Shown here: positions 25,761 to 37,201 of the stretch, one piece after another | Position numbering within the stretch: the stretch's first letter is position 1 | Layout of the letters: every line of letters begins with the position of its first letter | Source: Lutjanus erythropterus | Lineage: Eukaryota > Chordata > Actinopteri > Lutjaniformes > Lutjanidae | Length of the DNA: 64,000 nucleotides | Assembly (NCBI GenBank): GCA_020091685.1 | Contig: CM034591.1 | Span: forward strand, 29,317,055 to 29,381,054 | Direction of reading: 5' to 3' | Translations under genes and position numbers: made by a program | The notes under the pieces: model-generated | What the model saw: only the letters and a program-made list of their open reading frames with translations | Databases searched by the model: none | What the model was told of the DNA's origin: nothing

Positions 25761-26057
25761 ATGCACTTTATAGATACGGCGTATCTGTGTCGCGAGAGTT
25801 TTGCAAATCCAGGGTTCCCTTCCAGCCAGAACGTACGCGAGTTTGTGATTGGTCCTGATTGGTCCTCGCAATTGTCGCCTGTCAATGACGACAGTCAGAT
25901 GTGCCTGCAACACCACGAGATTTACGAAAACAACTGTGTGGGGTCGAGATGCGGAGGGCTCAATGTCACGGAGTTTTACCTACGAAAAGACAGACAATCG
26001 CCACCTTCAAGTCACTGATGCAGTCAGATTAGGATATATAGGAGAATCTGCAAGAAG
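25761..26057 (+). other. tfb2m 5' non-coding exon (3' end fixed, 5' end uncertain)
   Basis: A donor (CAAGAAG then GTATGT) at 26058 pairs with the acceptor at 26679, which places this exon before the coding start at 26701. The 5' end is set only by the TATA-like box about 25 bp upstream. An upstream ORF begins at ATG 25761 and runs to a stop at 26016-26018 inside the exon. Confidence 0.5.
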
Positions 26058-26700
26058 GTATGTCTTTATTTCTCCCGATGAAACGACTTTCAATGCAGTT
26101 TAGATGCATGTGACGTTAGCGTACGGCTAGCTAGTCGGCTAACAACTTTGATATATTTGGTATCCTCAAACTGTTCAAGGCTTTCTAGCAACAAATAACC
26201 TTTGAGATTATTTTGTGCATCTTTATAGATCTTATGACCAAAGTCCGTGAGCTTAGAGGGTGAAGGACTTTGTCATGAGGCGGATGAGGTTAAGCGATCA
26301 AATGTTAAGAACTTTATCTCCCCACGTGTGAGGAGTACATGTTGTACTGAGTTTCAGACAAAAGATTTTTGTATTAAGTTGTTAACTTGAATGCATAGAA
26401 CATCTAAAGCCTGTCATTTACGTTTTTATTCACCGCATCGACCCTGTAGATACGACAGTTAACACAGTTAAATATTGGACTAGTGTTTGGGCTTGGATCC
26501 AACAAGGTACTTTAGTATCTTTAGTAAGAATGCTAATTTACATGTTTAGATGTTTGTTAATGTCACTTAAATGTCTGTTAATGAAATAAAAATCCCTTGT
26601 CCCTTTCCTCCCCATTCCCTCTAGGCAGTGGCCTTTTGAAGAGGTCCCCCAATCCCCCTCCCCTTTTCTTTCTCTGTAGGTGCAAGTCCACTGGTCCACC

Positions 26701-29700
26701 ATGTCCACCCAGATTTGTAGAGTGGTGGAACTGGTGATGCGCTCTGCCTGCTGTCACACCATCAGAGGTAGATCCTGTTTGCGCAAAGCAGTGCTGGCCC
26801 CCGTGGCTCCCGCTGGCCTCTGTGTTCCTGGGGCTCCTGTGCTTCATAGAAGGGCCTATAGTTTGGACACTCTCTCGTCAGGTTCCGGTCGACTCACGCT
26901 TGGTCCGAGCTCCCAACAGCCCTGCCCAGAGAGGACGTCTCCCTCCTCAGCACTCACACACAGGAGCCTGTCTGCTGTGGCTGTACAGGTAGGCAATTAT
27001 CTCTGGCTTTGCTTGACTCTACACACTAGGAGTCTGCAACTTGGTGTACTTGAAGTCTTAATGAAATACATAACTTGTCTGCTAGGGGTTACAGGTGTCT
27101 CTGCATCTTTACTTTTTTTGTACCTATTAATGGAGTGTAAACTTATGGGAAAGTTTCTACTTATAAATAGTTTTGAAACAGTGGCAAATGTTTTTCTGGT
27201 ATTCATATGATGTGTTTTCCCATGTGGCTCATAGCTGTTAACCCATTTTCAAGTCATTGTTGTTGATTATAGTAACAAAAGGGGAAGCAAAACAGCCCAA
27301 ACACATTTTCCCCCAGGTCCTCCTAAGATATCACCAAGGGCTTACAGCTAGTTAAGAGATGTAATATATACATATACTGAGTCTGTTCTATTAGGCCTAC
27401 CAGCTTTCTTTTCACTACTGTCATGATCACTACTTTTGTTGGGCAGTATTTTGTCCCAGAAATACTTAAGATACAAAATATTATTAGCATTTTAAGACTA
27501 TTTTATGTCACTAGTGTAGTAATGCATGTACATCCTTTCAAAGAGAAATGGACGTTCAATTCTTAATATTGTTCAAACATTTGAATTGAAATGTGAACAA
27601 AAGAAAACATAATGAATAAATAAAACATAATGTGCTTAATGCACCGAACTGCCAACTCTATTTTTGTTAGATTGTTAATATTTTTTCTGTATTATTATTG
27701 CTGTATATTACCATATATGTTTTTTCTTAATTGTTACAATATATAATAGGCTGGCAGGGACAGCATTTTGTTTTTTGTTATGTATGCAAGTATACAAGAA
27801 AATAACAGTGAACTAAATCTTGAATAAATAAAATAAAGCCACACAATAAATGAAATGGACTTCCAGGCTCTGTAATAATAACAAATATTGAACTTAAATA
27901 ACTGTTTTTAAAAAATCAAACAAGTGACAAACTGGATCATTTGTGTTAACGGGCTCTCCTCTCTCATTCGGCTTAAACCCAAAATATTCCCTCACCTGAG
28001 CTGTGGAGTGTGGCTTTGAAACCAAATGGACCAGGCCGATTTGTTTTGCCCCAAACAATTATGGTTAGTTCAGAATCCATGGTGTAGCTTGGTTTGCTAT
28101 CGCTGTCGGCTGCTGCAGTGCTCTAATTTTGCCTCTGGGACGGTTAAAGGTCAGTTTATTTGGTTTTAGCTTATCATACTGTTTAATTTCTCAACTTTTC
28201 CTGCCTTGAACCACTTTGCGTGAGGAGAAAATGCAAACAATAGAACTCTTGAGTTTGTGCAGCAAATTGACAAATGAGAAAAGAATTGACAGTAGCTTTT
28301 AATTTGTTGTGAACTTTTTCACTTATCTGTTGTTGATTGTTTTCACTCTCTATGTGCACTTATGTCCTTCTCCAGGGCCAGCGTCGTCCACTGTGTAGGT
28401 ATGACTTCCTGGACCTCGGAGAGGTAGAGGAGAATGTACGCCGTGCTCAGGCTTGTAAGAAAATGAGACACTTCATAGTGGACCCAGACTTGGCTAAACT
28501 GGTAACACAGCATCTAGGACCTGAGGATGCTAAAACTGTTATCTTCGAATGTAACCCGGGTATGTATTTGGTGTATTTGGGCAACGTTTAAGTAAAAGAG
28601 AAACACAGAGGTGGAGTTGGTGTCTGAATTATTGTTCTTCGGCGAGTTTGTTTAATCTAATTTGGCACAAACATTGAGTGAAATTATTTATTGATGACAC
28701 AATGGAGAATGTGTGTTTTTATGATTTACAAGTTTACACAGAACATTTTATTCTTGTCAGTGAAACAACAATAAATTGATAGACTGTCTGTGGTTTTTAG
28801 GTCCGGGAGTGTTGACTAGGACACTGCTGAACGCTGGAGCTCAGAGAGTTGTGGCTCTTGAAGGGGATCGGTTCTTCCTAGATGAGCTACAGGTACCACA
28901 AGGAAATTAAACAATTCTTACCTCTAACATGACTCATTTTAATTATCAGTGGTTATTTCTACAATTACTATTTTTTCTTTGTGTCACAGTTAAATAAATT
29001 ATGTTTTCATGTTGTAGGAGTTGGAAGGTCATCTTGATGGTCAACTGGAAGTGGTTCACTGTGACTACTTTAAACTAGACCCCATTGGCAGAGGAAACCT
29101 TAAACCTCCTGCTATGTTCACTGACAAATTGTTCACTGACCTGGGAATATCAGAAGCTAGCTGGACTGATGGTGAGAACAAGACAGACACACACAAAACA
29201 CTTGACTGGTGAAACTCACAGGTTTATCATAAGCTATTCTTTTAATAAAAGTTTTTAGAATCAGTAATGTTTTGGAGAAAAATACAATCAAAATATATCA
29301 GTGAATTGACTTGGGATCCTTTATGGAATAAATCACTTAACTGAATGAATGCTGCATGTTGCAAAGTGAACCTCCCTCTAAAGTGTGTGTTTTGGTAACG
29401 TATTTGTGTGCGTATCTGTCTAGACATCCCAGTGAAGGTGGTGGGTATCCTGCCCCAGCGTAATGAGCGTGGTTTGCTGCTGAAGATGATTTACGCTTTG
29501 TTTGAACGGCTGTCTGTCTACAGATATGGAAGAATAGAGCTCAACCTCTTCATCACAGAAAAGGAATACCTGGTAAAAACAACGAGAGCATTTTAACCTC
29601 ATGAGTACCAGTTAATCTGTTGATCACAGAGTATAACCTGGTGTGTGTATTTGTCTGTTTTACTACTCCTACTCCATAGGTTATACCCACGCTCACACAG

Positions 29701-31307
29701 CTTTAAGCCAGCTCAGATCTGTACTTACTGCTGCACTTGTCAGTGTAATCATCAGCTTTGGTGAACTAGACTTGTGTCCGGTAATTCAAACAAAATGATA
29801 ATCTGATCATTTCTCCCTTCAGAAACTGGTGTCCCGTCCAGGTGAAATGATGCACTACAGAGCCTTCAGCGTCCTCTGGCAGATGGCCTGTGATATTGAA
29901 CTGCTGCACAAGGTACAGTCTGAGGGAGGCTAGTTATGAAAATGTAGGGCTGTACAGAATAGTTTGAAGCTTTGTTCACAACATTAACATTCAAATTCTA
30001 AATCAATATTCGAATGCTCCACAGTTTTCTTTTGTTTTTTGCATGTCCATTCATTTTGTTGAAACCCTGCTATTTTTGCACAGTTGCTGGTAAAGATCAG
30101 GCTACACTAATATTTTATACAATAAGTAGAACTAGATCCCAGTGGTGGCTGCAGCTGCGTTGGATTGTTTCAAACTTGTGTGATCCAAACAAATTCAAAC
30201 TCCATAGTAAAGTCCAACACTCTAAATTTATTGAAAGAAAATCAATGTAATCATTTCCAAAATTTACAGTTTTTTTATCCATTTAAATATTCTGCCTAAA
30301 TTCCATATATTCTGGCTTACAAAAACAATGTCTTCACTGCTGTGAAAAAATTGTTTGCTCTCCTGCTTGCTGCACACAAAGAGAGACATGCACTTGTATT
30401 CACAGGGCAGTCTAACAGAAATCTAAATGCACTATCAATTACATTTGCATTATATTCAATAAAGAAAGGTGATTTAATTAAGAAGGACTTAATTTAAATT
30501 GAGGATTATGTTCAAGGATCGAGGCTTCAAGTGTCAAAAGAAAAAAGCCGGATGAACATGTACTAGTAAGGTTGACATTTCAAAAGTTGTTTACAGCAAA
30601 AACAGAGACACATTTTGTTTTATGGTACGTTGACTGTGAGTCTGAAAGTCTTTAGCTGTTAACTCCCTCAAGTCTGTCTATGCAGGAGCCCTGGGAGTCA
30701 TTTGTGTCTTCAAGGCAGAGAAAACCCAGCCCTAAGAGCAAGGTAAGGACGAGAGCAGGTCAGTAACAGCAATGTGAAGTTGGTTGGTATTGCCTATTTA
30801 ATAACATCTTTTCTCATCCTCTGACTCTTTCTCCCCTCAGCTTCCCAACGATAACCTGTGCCTGGTGCGTCTGCGTCCACGGGCTGATCTGTTCTCTGCA
30901 GGCCTCACTCCTTCTAACGCTTCCACTCTGCTGATGATGGTCAAACAGTGTCTGGCAAAGAGGAAGGTCAAGCTCATCGATAGACTCAAGTGAGCCATGC
31001 ACACACAATATCCACACTATATGCATCCATACTACAGTACTATTAACTTCATCCAGTTGACACATTTTCTGACCTTTTTCTTTTGCTCACTCTCCCTCTT
31101 CTGTGTTTTTTTTCTAGTCTCTGGTCTCCAGATAGTGGGAGTAAGCTGTTATCAGAGATGGGCATGCAGGAGGACATACTGACAGGCCACGTATATCCAG
31201 AGGAGTATCTTCGACTGTTCCAGCTGATGGACAAGAGTCAGGAGTTCACACAGAGCTGGCTTTATGAGGAGATTCTGGAGAACACGCAGAGGGAGGGCTG
31301 GGGCTAA
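26701..31307 (+). CDS. tfb2m: Mitochondrial transcription factor B2 (rRNA adenine dimethyltransferase-like)
   Basis: Nine coding exons give 450 aa: 26701-26988, 28376-28559, 28801-28892, 29018-29171, 29424-29572, 29823-29912, 30686-30742, 30841-30989, 31118-31307. The N-terminus is rich in Arg and Ser/Cys with no acidic residues after residue 11, fitting a mitochondrial targeting peptide. The S-adenosylmethionine motif I is FECNPGPGVLTR, followed by ALEGDRFF (motif II). [12 protein letters not shown] stands where methyltransferases of this family have the catalytic NLPY, and [19 protein letters not shown] matches TFB2M rather than TFB1M. TFB2M works with POLRMT and TFAM to open mitochondrial promoters. 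Human TFB2M is about 396 aa, the extra length here being N-terminal. The acceptor at 26679 lies 21 nt before the ATG. Confidence 0.93.
26989..28375. other. tfb2m intron 2
   Basis: AT-rich intron with no recognised repeat family or exon. Confidence 0.5.
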
Positions 31308-33984
31308 AATATAGGCACATAGGTCACATGTATAGTTTTTTAAAGAAATTAAATACAAAATAAACAAAAACAGATGAGTAGAATGTAATGATAATTTAAT
31401 ATAACTAAGAATAATATAATGAAATGGGGATACACACAAGATCCATACATACAGAAACACAAAAAAATAGCAATATTTAAATGTTCATGCAGAATAAACA
31501 GCATAAATGTTAATGTTAATTGACATGATACACTTCTGAAGAGAGTAAGTGAAATGGTCAAACTGCACTGTACTTTAAGACAGGAATGACATCAAAGAGC
31601 CTCTATGTTCTGAAATGGGATTCCCAGGAGTTGAAAGTAAAGAGAAAAACTCAGCAGCAGAAATGGTTCTTTTTGGGCCAACATTTGAGATTAGTTTGAT
31701 TGTCAGTGGAAGAAAATGAGGTTTTGTATTGAACATATTTGCATTTTTTGCAGGTCAAGGTCTTATGCTTACTTTAAATCATGTAATAAAAAGAAGCCCT
31801 GAATAAATAGAGATGATGAAAAGTCTCATGGATGCACCAGATGATAACATGTTTCTGAAATGCGCATATACTCTACATGGTTGATAGAGCTGCAGTTTTG
31901 CTGACACAGTTTACTGTGACAGCAGGTTCACAGAACACAACCCTGCACGTATCTTATGTCATTTTCCAACCTGTCGTCCTCAGAGGAGCAACAGTCAGGA
32001 CAGGAAGGAGTTTTTCACTGTATAGCATCATGGCTTGTATATTTTTGTATATTCAGTGTGAGTGCATAACTGTCTGTCTAAATGTCTGATGTGTCTTGTG
32101 TTATGAAATGTATAAGCTGCTTGGCCAATATGATTTTTGAAACAAATCATTAAATGAGAATTTTGATATGTAATGTGGGGGATGAATTGATTTCTGCCCT
32201 GTTTTTTTAGAAGTGCTCTTATTTTAACAGGTGTGGGTGTTTCGGCCAGACTAAATCCATGACATTAGGTTGGTCATAAGCATATTATGAAGTGTTTCTC
32301 TTTTTTTTTTTTTTTTGATTAGTGTGCCCATATGTCATGAAAGCCTGAGTTATCCGTTTTTTTTTTCCACAATGCAAAGCAACAAATTACGCTCTCTGTA
32401 ACAAGAACAAGCAAGCTCTTAAAAGTGCTGGTTAAAGTTTATGGTTTCATCGCCTGGATATCATATGGGACAACACAACAAGTTAAATATAATGCCTATA
32501 TCTTGTCACAAATGTTAACCACCTTTGAGGGATCTTTACAAAAAATATGTTGATATGCTGTTCAAAGAATATCAGCTGATATATTTCATGTAATTGTAGA
32601 AGACAGATGAACTGATGATGTGGAGGGCAGGAATAATTAGTGAAAACCTCATTTATTTATTTTAGGCTATGGCATGCTGTTCAGGACATTATTGTGTGTG
32701 TGTGTGTCATATGAAGCTAAAATTTATAACCATTCAAGTAAAATTCAAGAGTCAAGCAGCATACATAAATTAAAGCCAGTGGTGCAGTCTAAAAGTTAAA
32801 TGATAATGACTAAAGTTGCAGCAAATATATGTATACATCCACCCTACCAGAACACAACAGAATGGTGTATACAATATGATAAATATTTAAAAATGCAAAT
32901 ATATGGCATGCCATTTACGAAATGATTATGTATATGATTTGAAGTTTGAATATAAGGAATCAAAATCTGAACATATGGAATGGACCTTGAATATATGGAT
33001 TGAAACTTGAGAATATGGAATGAAATCTGACATCCTCCGACTGGCATCACCTTGTGTTTTTATTGTGTATTACTCAGGCTTCAACACTTCACACAGACCA
33101 GTTACAGCAGCCTCAAAGGGTCAGTCCTTGCTGTAAATACAAGGTGGAGACATTCGCATTGCATTTGCTGTATTTGGATTCAGTGTAATTTGACAAGAAT
33201 ATTTAAAAAATTCAGCTCTGCTGCTGGGCTCTGCTTGAGGCGGTAAAACATCTTCTTCAGTCACTGAGACCTTTTCCCACTCCTCACTCAGAACAGCCTG
33301 CAGTTTATCTCTGGCCTCTGACTTTCCCCTGTCCCTGGTCTCACTCTACCTAAAGGAGGCATCTGGACTCCCTCCTAAGGCCCACTGTCAACCAAAATGT
33401 TTTTTCCCAAGCTGAAAACACCAAGAGCTCCAATGAAAACACTCAGCTGGGAGCGTTTGAGAGCGCCTTGGAGACACACCATTCAGCTGGGACGCTTTGG
33501 TTGCTATGATACAAATATACAGATATCCACTAAAGTAATAGTTAATTTATGTCTTGTGGACACATTGACTAACTACAACTGCATTCTATAAGCACCAAGC
33601 TACACATATTAACATACTAAAAAAAACCAAAAAACATATTAACATACTTCCTGTTAGAATAGTTTCAAAATAAAAGTTGTACTAGATATAGCTACGCGCT
33701 TTGGCCATCAGAGGGCAGTGTATATTCAAGATTACAATATAAAACGCTCTCAGGGCATCTGTAGTTGAAAGTCAGGTGAGTTTTTGGTAGATTGCTTGCT
33801 TGCTAGGCCTTTAATACAGTAGAATTCGTATCGTAAAAAGGCGATGGGTGGGTATCTATGCTATTCAGAGGCAAGATTTAAACATTGAACTCAAAGGACA
33901 AACAAGAGCATAGTGCATATACCTCCACTTTTAACAGTGTATTGCATCTATGCTGTCTCCAACGATAGGTCAGGTACATGAGTA
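31308..33984. other. Intergenic DNA between tfb2m and cnst
   Basis: Holds the tfb2m 3' UTR, with AATAAA near 31361 and again near 31785. A degenerate tandem repeat of about 20-bp units based on GAATATATGGAATGAAA lies at about 32940-33025. No exon was recognised. Confidence 0.5.
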
Positions 33985-34190
33985 CAAGGAACTCCAGAAC
34001 CGCGAAAGGTCTCGCGAGAGTGATAATTTTAATACAAGCCGTGATCTTTCCCCACGGTGGCCTGTTGTTTTCAGTCCCTAAACCTACTCAGACCTTAACC
34101 AGAGCGTGTTCACGTTATAAAATATGATCACTCTGTACAACGTACACAATGAAGAAACAACTCCTACAAATATCGCGAGAGTTTCACAAA
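33985..34190 (+). promoter_or_regulatory. cnst promoter, apparent copy of the tfb2m promoter
   Basis: TCTCGCGAGA at 34010-34019, ACGTTATAAAAT at 34112-34123 followed by TGTACAAC, and CGCGAGAGTTT at 34174-34184 mirror the boxes upstream of tfb2m in order, orientation and spacing. A splice donor at 34352 follows, as expected for a 5' exon. Confidence 0.65.
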
Positions 34191-34351
34191 TCTATCGTTC
34201 TCTTAGACAAGACAAGCAACCGACAACACAGGCCTGGTGACAGCGGCAGCAACGACCCCTTTCTGTCTGTCGGTTACACCTACAGTCATCACAACATCCC
34301 AGGCAAAGTGTCTGATGCACGAGCTTTTACCATTCAGTCAACCTTTCAGCC
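34149..34351 (+). other. cnst 5' non-coding exon 1 with upstream ORF
   Basis: The donor CAGCC then GTAAGT at 34352 defines the 3' end, and the 5' end is uncertain. Spliced to the exon starting at 38975, an ATG at 34149 opens a 74-codon upstream ORF that stops at TGA 38994-38996, before the consortin ATG at 39051. If transcription starts about 30 bp after the TATA-like box, the uORF start would be almost at the cap and might be skipped. Confidence 0.5.
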
Positions 34352-35461
34352 GTAAGTACCATTTGATCGTTTTGTGTCGCAGAAGTTGTAGAGGGCTAAC
34401 GGTTTGAAAGCTAACGCATTGATGTACGTTAGAGGGTACGGTGTTGGTTATGTTTAAAGGTTTTGTCTGAGGTGTGGTGCCCAGATGTGTCTACTATACA
34501 CGGCTAGCTCACGTTAGCTAGCAACTACAGCATACGTTACACTACACATGTTAAGGCTAACTAATTTGTCGCTGCAGTGTGGACTAGGCATTGCTCTTTT
34601 GCTAGCTATATCAATGAACAGCCAATCAAACGTTTTCCACTGATCTGATGAAACAATAAGGTTACACTAACAAGTCTGTCATGAAGCGTAACGTTAACGT
34701 TATATAAACTCTGCTTTAACCACAATGATGTGAACCAAGCTAATCTCCGGCTGTTAAAATGCTAGCTAGCTTTTTAATCAAAGCTATCTATCTATCAGTT
34801 AAGGTTAATTAGCCGACTAGCAACTTATCAGTTAATGTCAACAGAATCGGTGTCAACTATAATATGGTACAAAGGACAGACACTGTCTGCTGTCATTGCA
34901 TGTTTTTTCTGTCACCACCTACTTGCTGCCTGTGTGGGGTCAATGTATCTCACCCTAGCTAATGTTAAAAACATATGGACGTAACGTTTAGTCAGACTAG
35001 CCTAAATTAATCTAAAAAGCTAGTTTCTGGCCTACAGCAAAGTCGCAACTCTGTGAATGATAAGGGTGCAGTTACTGCAAATGTAACTAGCTACATTTGT
35101 AGCGAGCTTGGCTTAATTATACAACTGTAAACATAACCTGACAACCAGTGTCAGTTTATTTCACATTGTTTTATTTTTTAGCTATGTGTGTCTGTAGCTC
35201 TGCTGTATGTCCAAGTCCCTCCAGTCGCCTCTTACAGGACAGAGTCAAACACAGAAGTAGAAGAAACTTATGCCTTTGTGTTTGTCCTTTTGGCTGAATT
35301 CCCTGCTCTGCTTGTCCTTTCTTCTGCCTTTCATTATTTATGTTCCCCTGTGGAGCAGGACACAGACAAAAAGAGGAGAGGATGGATGGTTGTATGGACA
35401 GATGGCTCTGTGGGAGAGGGACACTAAATGATACTGTAGCTACAAAAACACCTCTGCAAAG

Positions 35462-36362
35462 CAGGGCTGGGTGATGTGGACAAAGTTAAACATAACTATA
35501 TTTAAGATAACCTCAATTTTTAGCTATTTTGACAATATTGTAATGGTGGCTAATGTAATGGCGTTCTCAAAATATTAACGTAAAATGCAGCCACCAGAGA
35601 CTCTCCGCCATCCGTTAACTCAGAGCACTTTCAGTCACACCCCACCTTCTGCTCCTCCTGTACAGGAGTATCATAGAACCCATCCTCCACTATTATTCCA
35701 TATGCTGCCTCTCTATGCTCACTGTCACCAACAGAAACAAACTACTCAAAATCGCACACGTTGCCTCTAAAATCATTGTTCTCTCTACTCCAAACCTCCC
35801 AGGGCTCATTGACACTGCCATCACACATAAAGCACTCACAATAGCACATGACCCCAGCCACCCCCTGAACTAAGTTTTCACTGTCCTTCCATCAGGCTGC
35901 AGATATAAATCCATGATCTGTAAAAGAGCACGCTACAGAAAGAGTTTCGTGCCCTCTGCCATCTCTACCGCCAACAAAGTGTAGGACTGATATACAGAGA
36001 CTCTTTCCCTTAGTAACTGTACTGTATCTGTTTTTTGTGGCTCTTTTGTATTGTTCCTTAAGTGTTCTCGTGTATGTACAGGCTGTGATGACAAATTTCC
36101 TTTAAGAGCAATAAATTAACTATCTATTTATCTATCTAACACAATGAGATTTTTGATAAATACTCATTAGGATGTGGATATCATGAGCAGGTGGGTAAAG
36201 GCAAATAATAGAAAATCCAGAAAATTACATCTCTTTATTGTAATGTAGCCTTTAAAACCATGGTATGACAACACTTATGCCATGTTACCATATGATGATA
36301 TCCAAAATCTAAGATGATATCTAGTCTAATATATAATATTTTTTATATATTGTCCAGCCCTG
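35462..36362. mobile_element. hAT-like MITE interrupted by a LINE fragment
   Basis: The left end CAGGGCTGGGTGATGTGGAC and the reverse complement of the right end CAGGGCTGGACAATATATAA form terminal inverted repeats of a common vertebrate MITE. The interior is split by the LINE fragment at about 35585-36130. Confidence 0.65.
35585..36130 (+). mobile_element. LINE 3' end inserted in the MITE
   Basis: Frame reading gives LYRSIIEPILHYYSICC, then HKALTIAHDPSHPLN, and after one stop VLPSGCRYKSMICKRARYRK plus SFVPSAISTANKV. This is the C-terminal end of a non-LTR reverse transcriptase protein as seen in fish LINEs. It ends in a CTAT-rich tail (about 36119-36135), typical of LINE 3' ends. It is 5'-truncated and carries at least one in-frame stop. 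Confidence 0.7.
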
Positions 36363-36733
36363 TTACTAAGCATAAGAAAGATGTAAGTCAGGTACAATAA
36401 CACCTGGGTGTGTAATCTGGAGGTTGTTGTTGCATAAGCCTTAATGTCACAGTTGTTTGTCATGGTCTGGGACTGTTTTGTCTTCCAGAGGGACATTTCC
36501 AGCTTGGTGTAATTAGACTCCAAAACAGTCTCTCATCCCATATTCTGTTCTATTTGTATCTTGAAGCCCTGTTAATATCTATCCATTGGGATACAGCACA
36601 TATCCAGAACGTGTTGTTTCTTATTAAAATATGTTAAGCTTATGCAACCCAAAAGCCAAGTGGTTTTATTATCCCATAAGTTCTTACCTCCCTTTGGAGA
36701 CAGCAATCCTCAGTGCTGATTTGTTCATGGGCT

Positions 36734-37201
36734 TACACCGATCAGGCATAACATTATGACCACCTGCCTAATATTGTGTTGGTCCGCCTTTCGCTGCCAA
36801 AACAGCCCTGACCCATCGAAGCATGGACTCCACTAGACCCCTGAAGGTGTGCTGTGGTATCTGGCACCAAGATGTTAGCAGCAGATCCTTTAAATCCTGT
36901 AAGATGTGAGGCAGGGCCTCCATGGATCGTTCGATTGAGATCTGGGGAATTTGGAGGCCAAGTCAGCACCTCAACCTCGTTGTTGTGATCCTTAAACCAT
37001 TCCTGAACCATTTTTGCTTTGTGGCACGGCGCATTATCCTGCTGAAAGAGGCCACAGCCTTCAGGGAATACCGTTTCCATGAAAGGGTGTACATTGGTCT
37101 GCAACAATGCTTAGGTAGGTGGTACGTGTCAAAGTAACATCCACATGGATGGCAGGACCCAAGGTTTCCCAGCAGAACATTTCCCATGCCTGATCGGTGT
37201 A
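36734..37201 (-). mobile_element. Internally deleted Tc1-like transposon
   Basis: Inverted ends TACACCGATCAGGCATAAC (left) and GCCTGATCGGTGTA (right) are those of a widespread fish Tc1-like family. On the minus strand the surviving transposase text includes LFQQDNAPCHKAKMVQEWF and LTWPPNSPDLN, part of the DDE domain. Most of the transposase gene is missing, the deletion joining the interior directly to the right end near 37183. Confidence 0.8.

Noticed and set aside
25752-26103. Protein-coding genes in the tfb2m 5' region
   Set aside because: The frames end before or run past a strong donor and lie in the presumed 5' UTR; treated as upstream ORFs.
26701-31307. TFB1M or a bacterial-type KsgA methyltransferase
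   Set aside because: The NLPY catalytic box is absent and [14 protein letters not shown] is TFB2M-like; the neighbours also fit TFB2M.
25600-34190. Inversion with staggered breaks as the source of the duplicated promoter
   Set aside because: That model predicts the two copies in opposite orientation; the non-palindromic boxes are in the same orientation.
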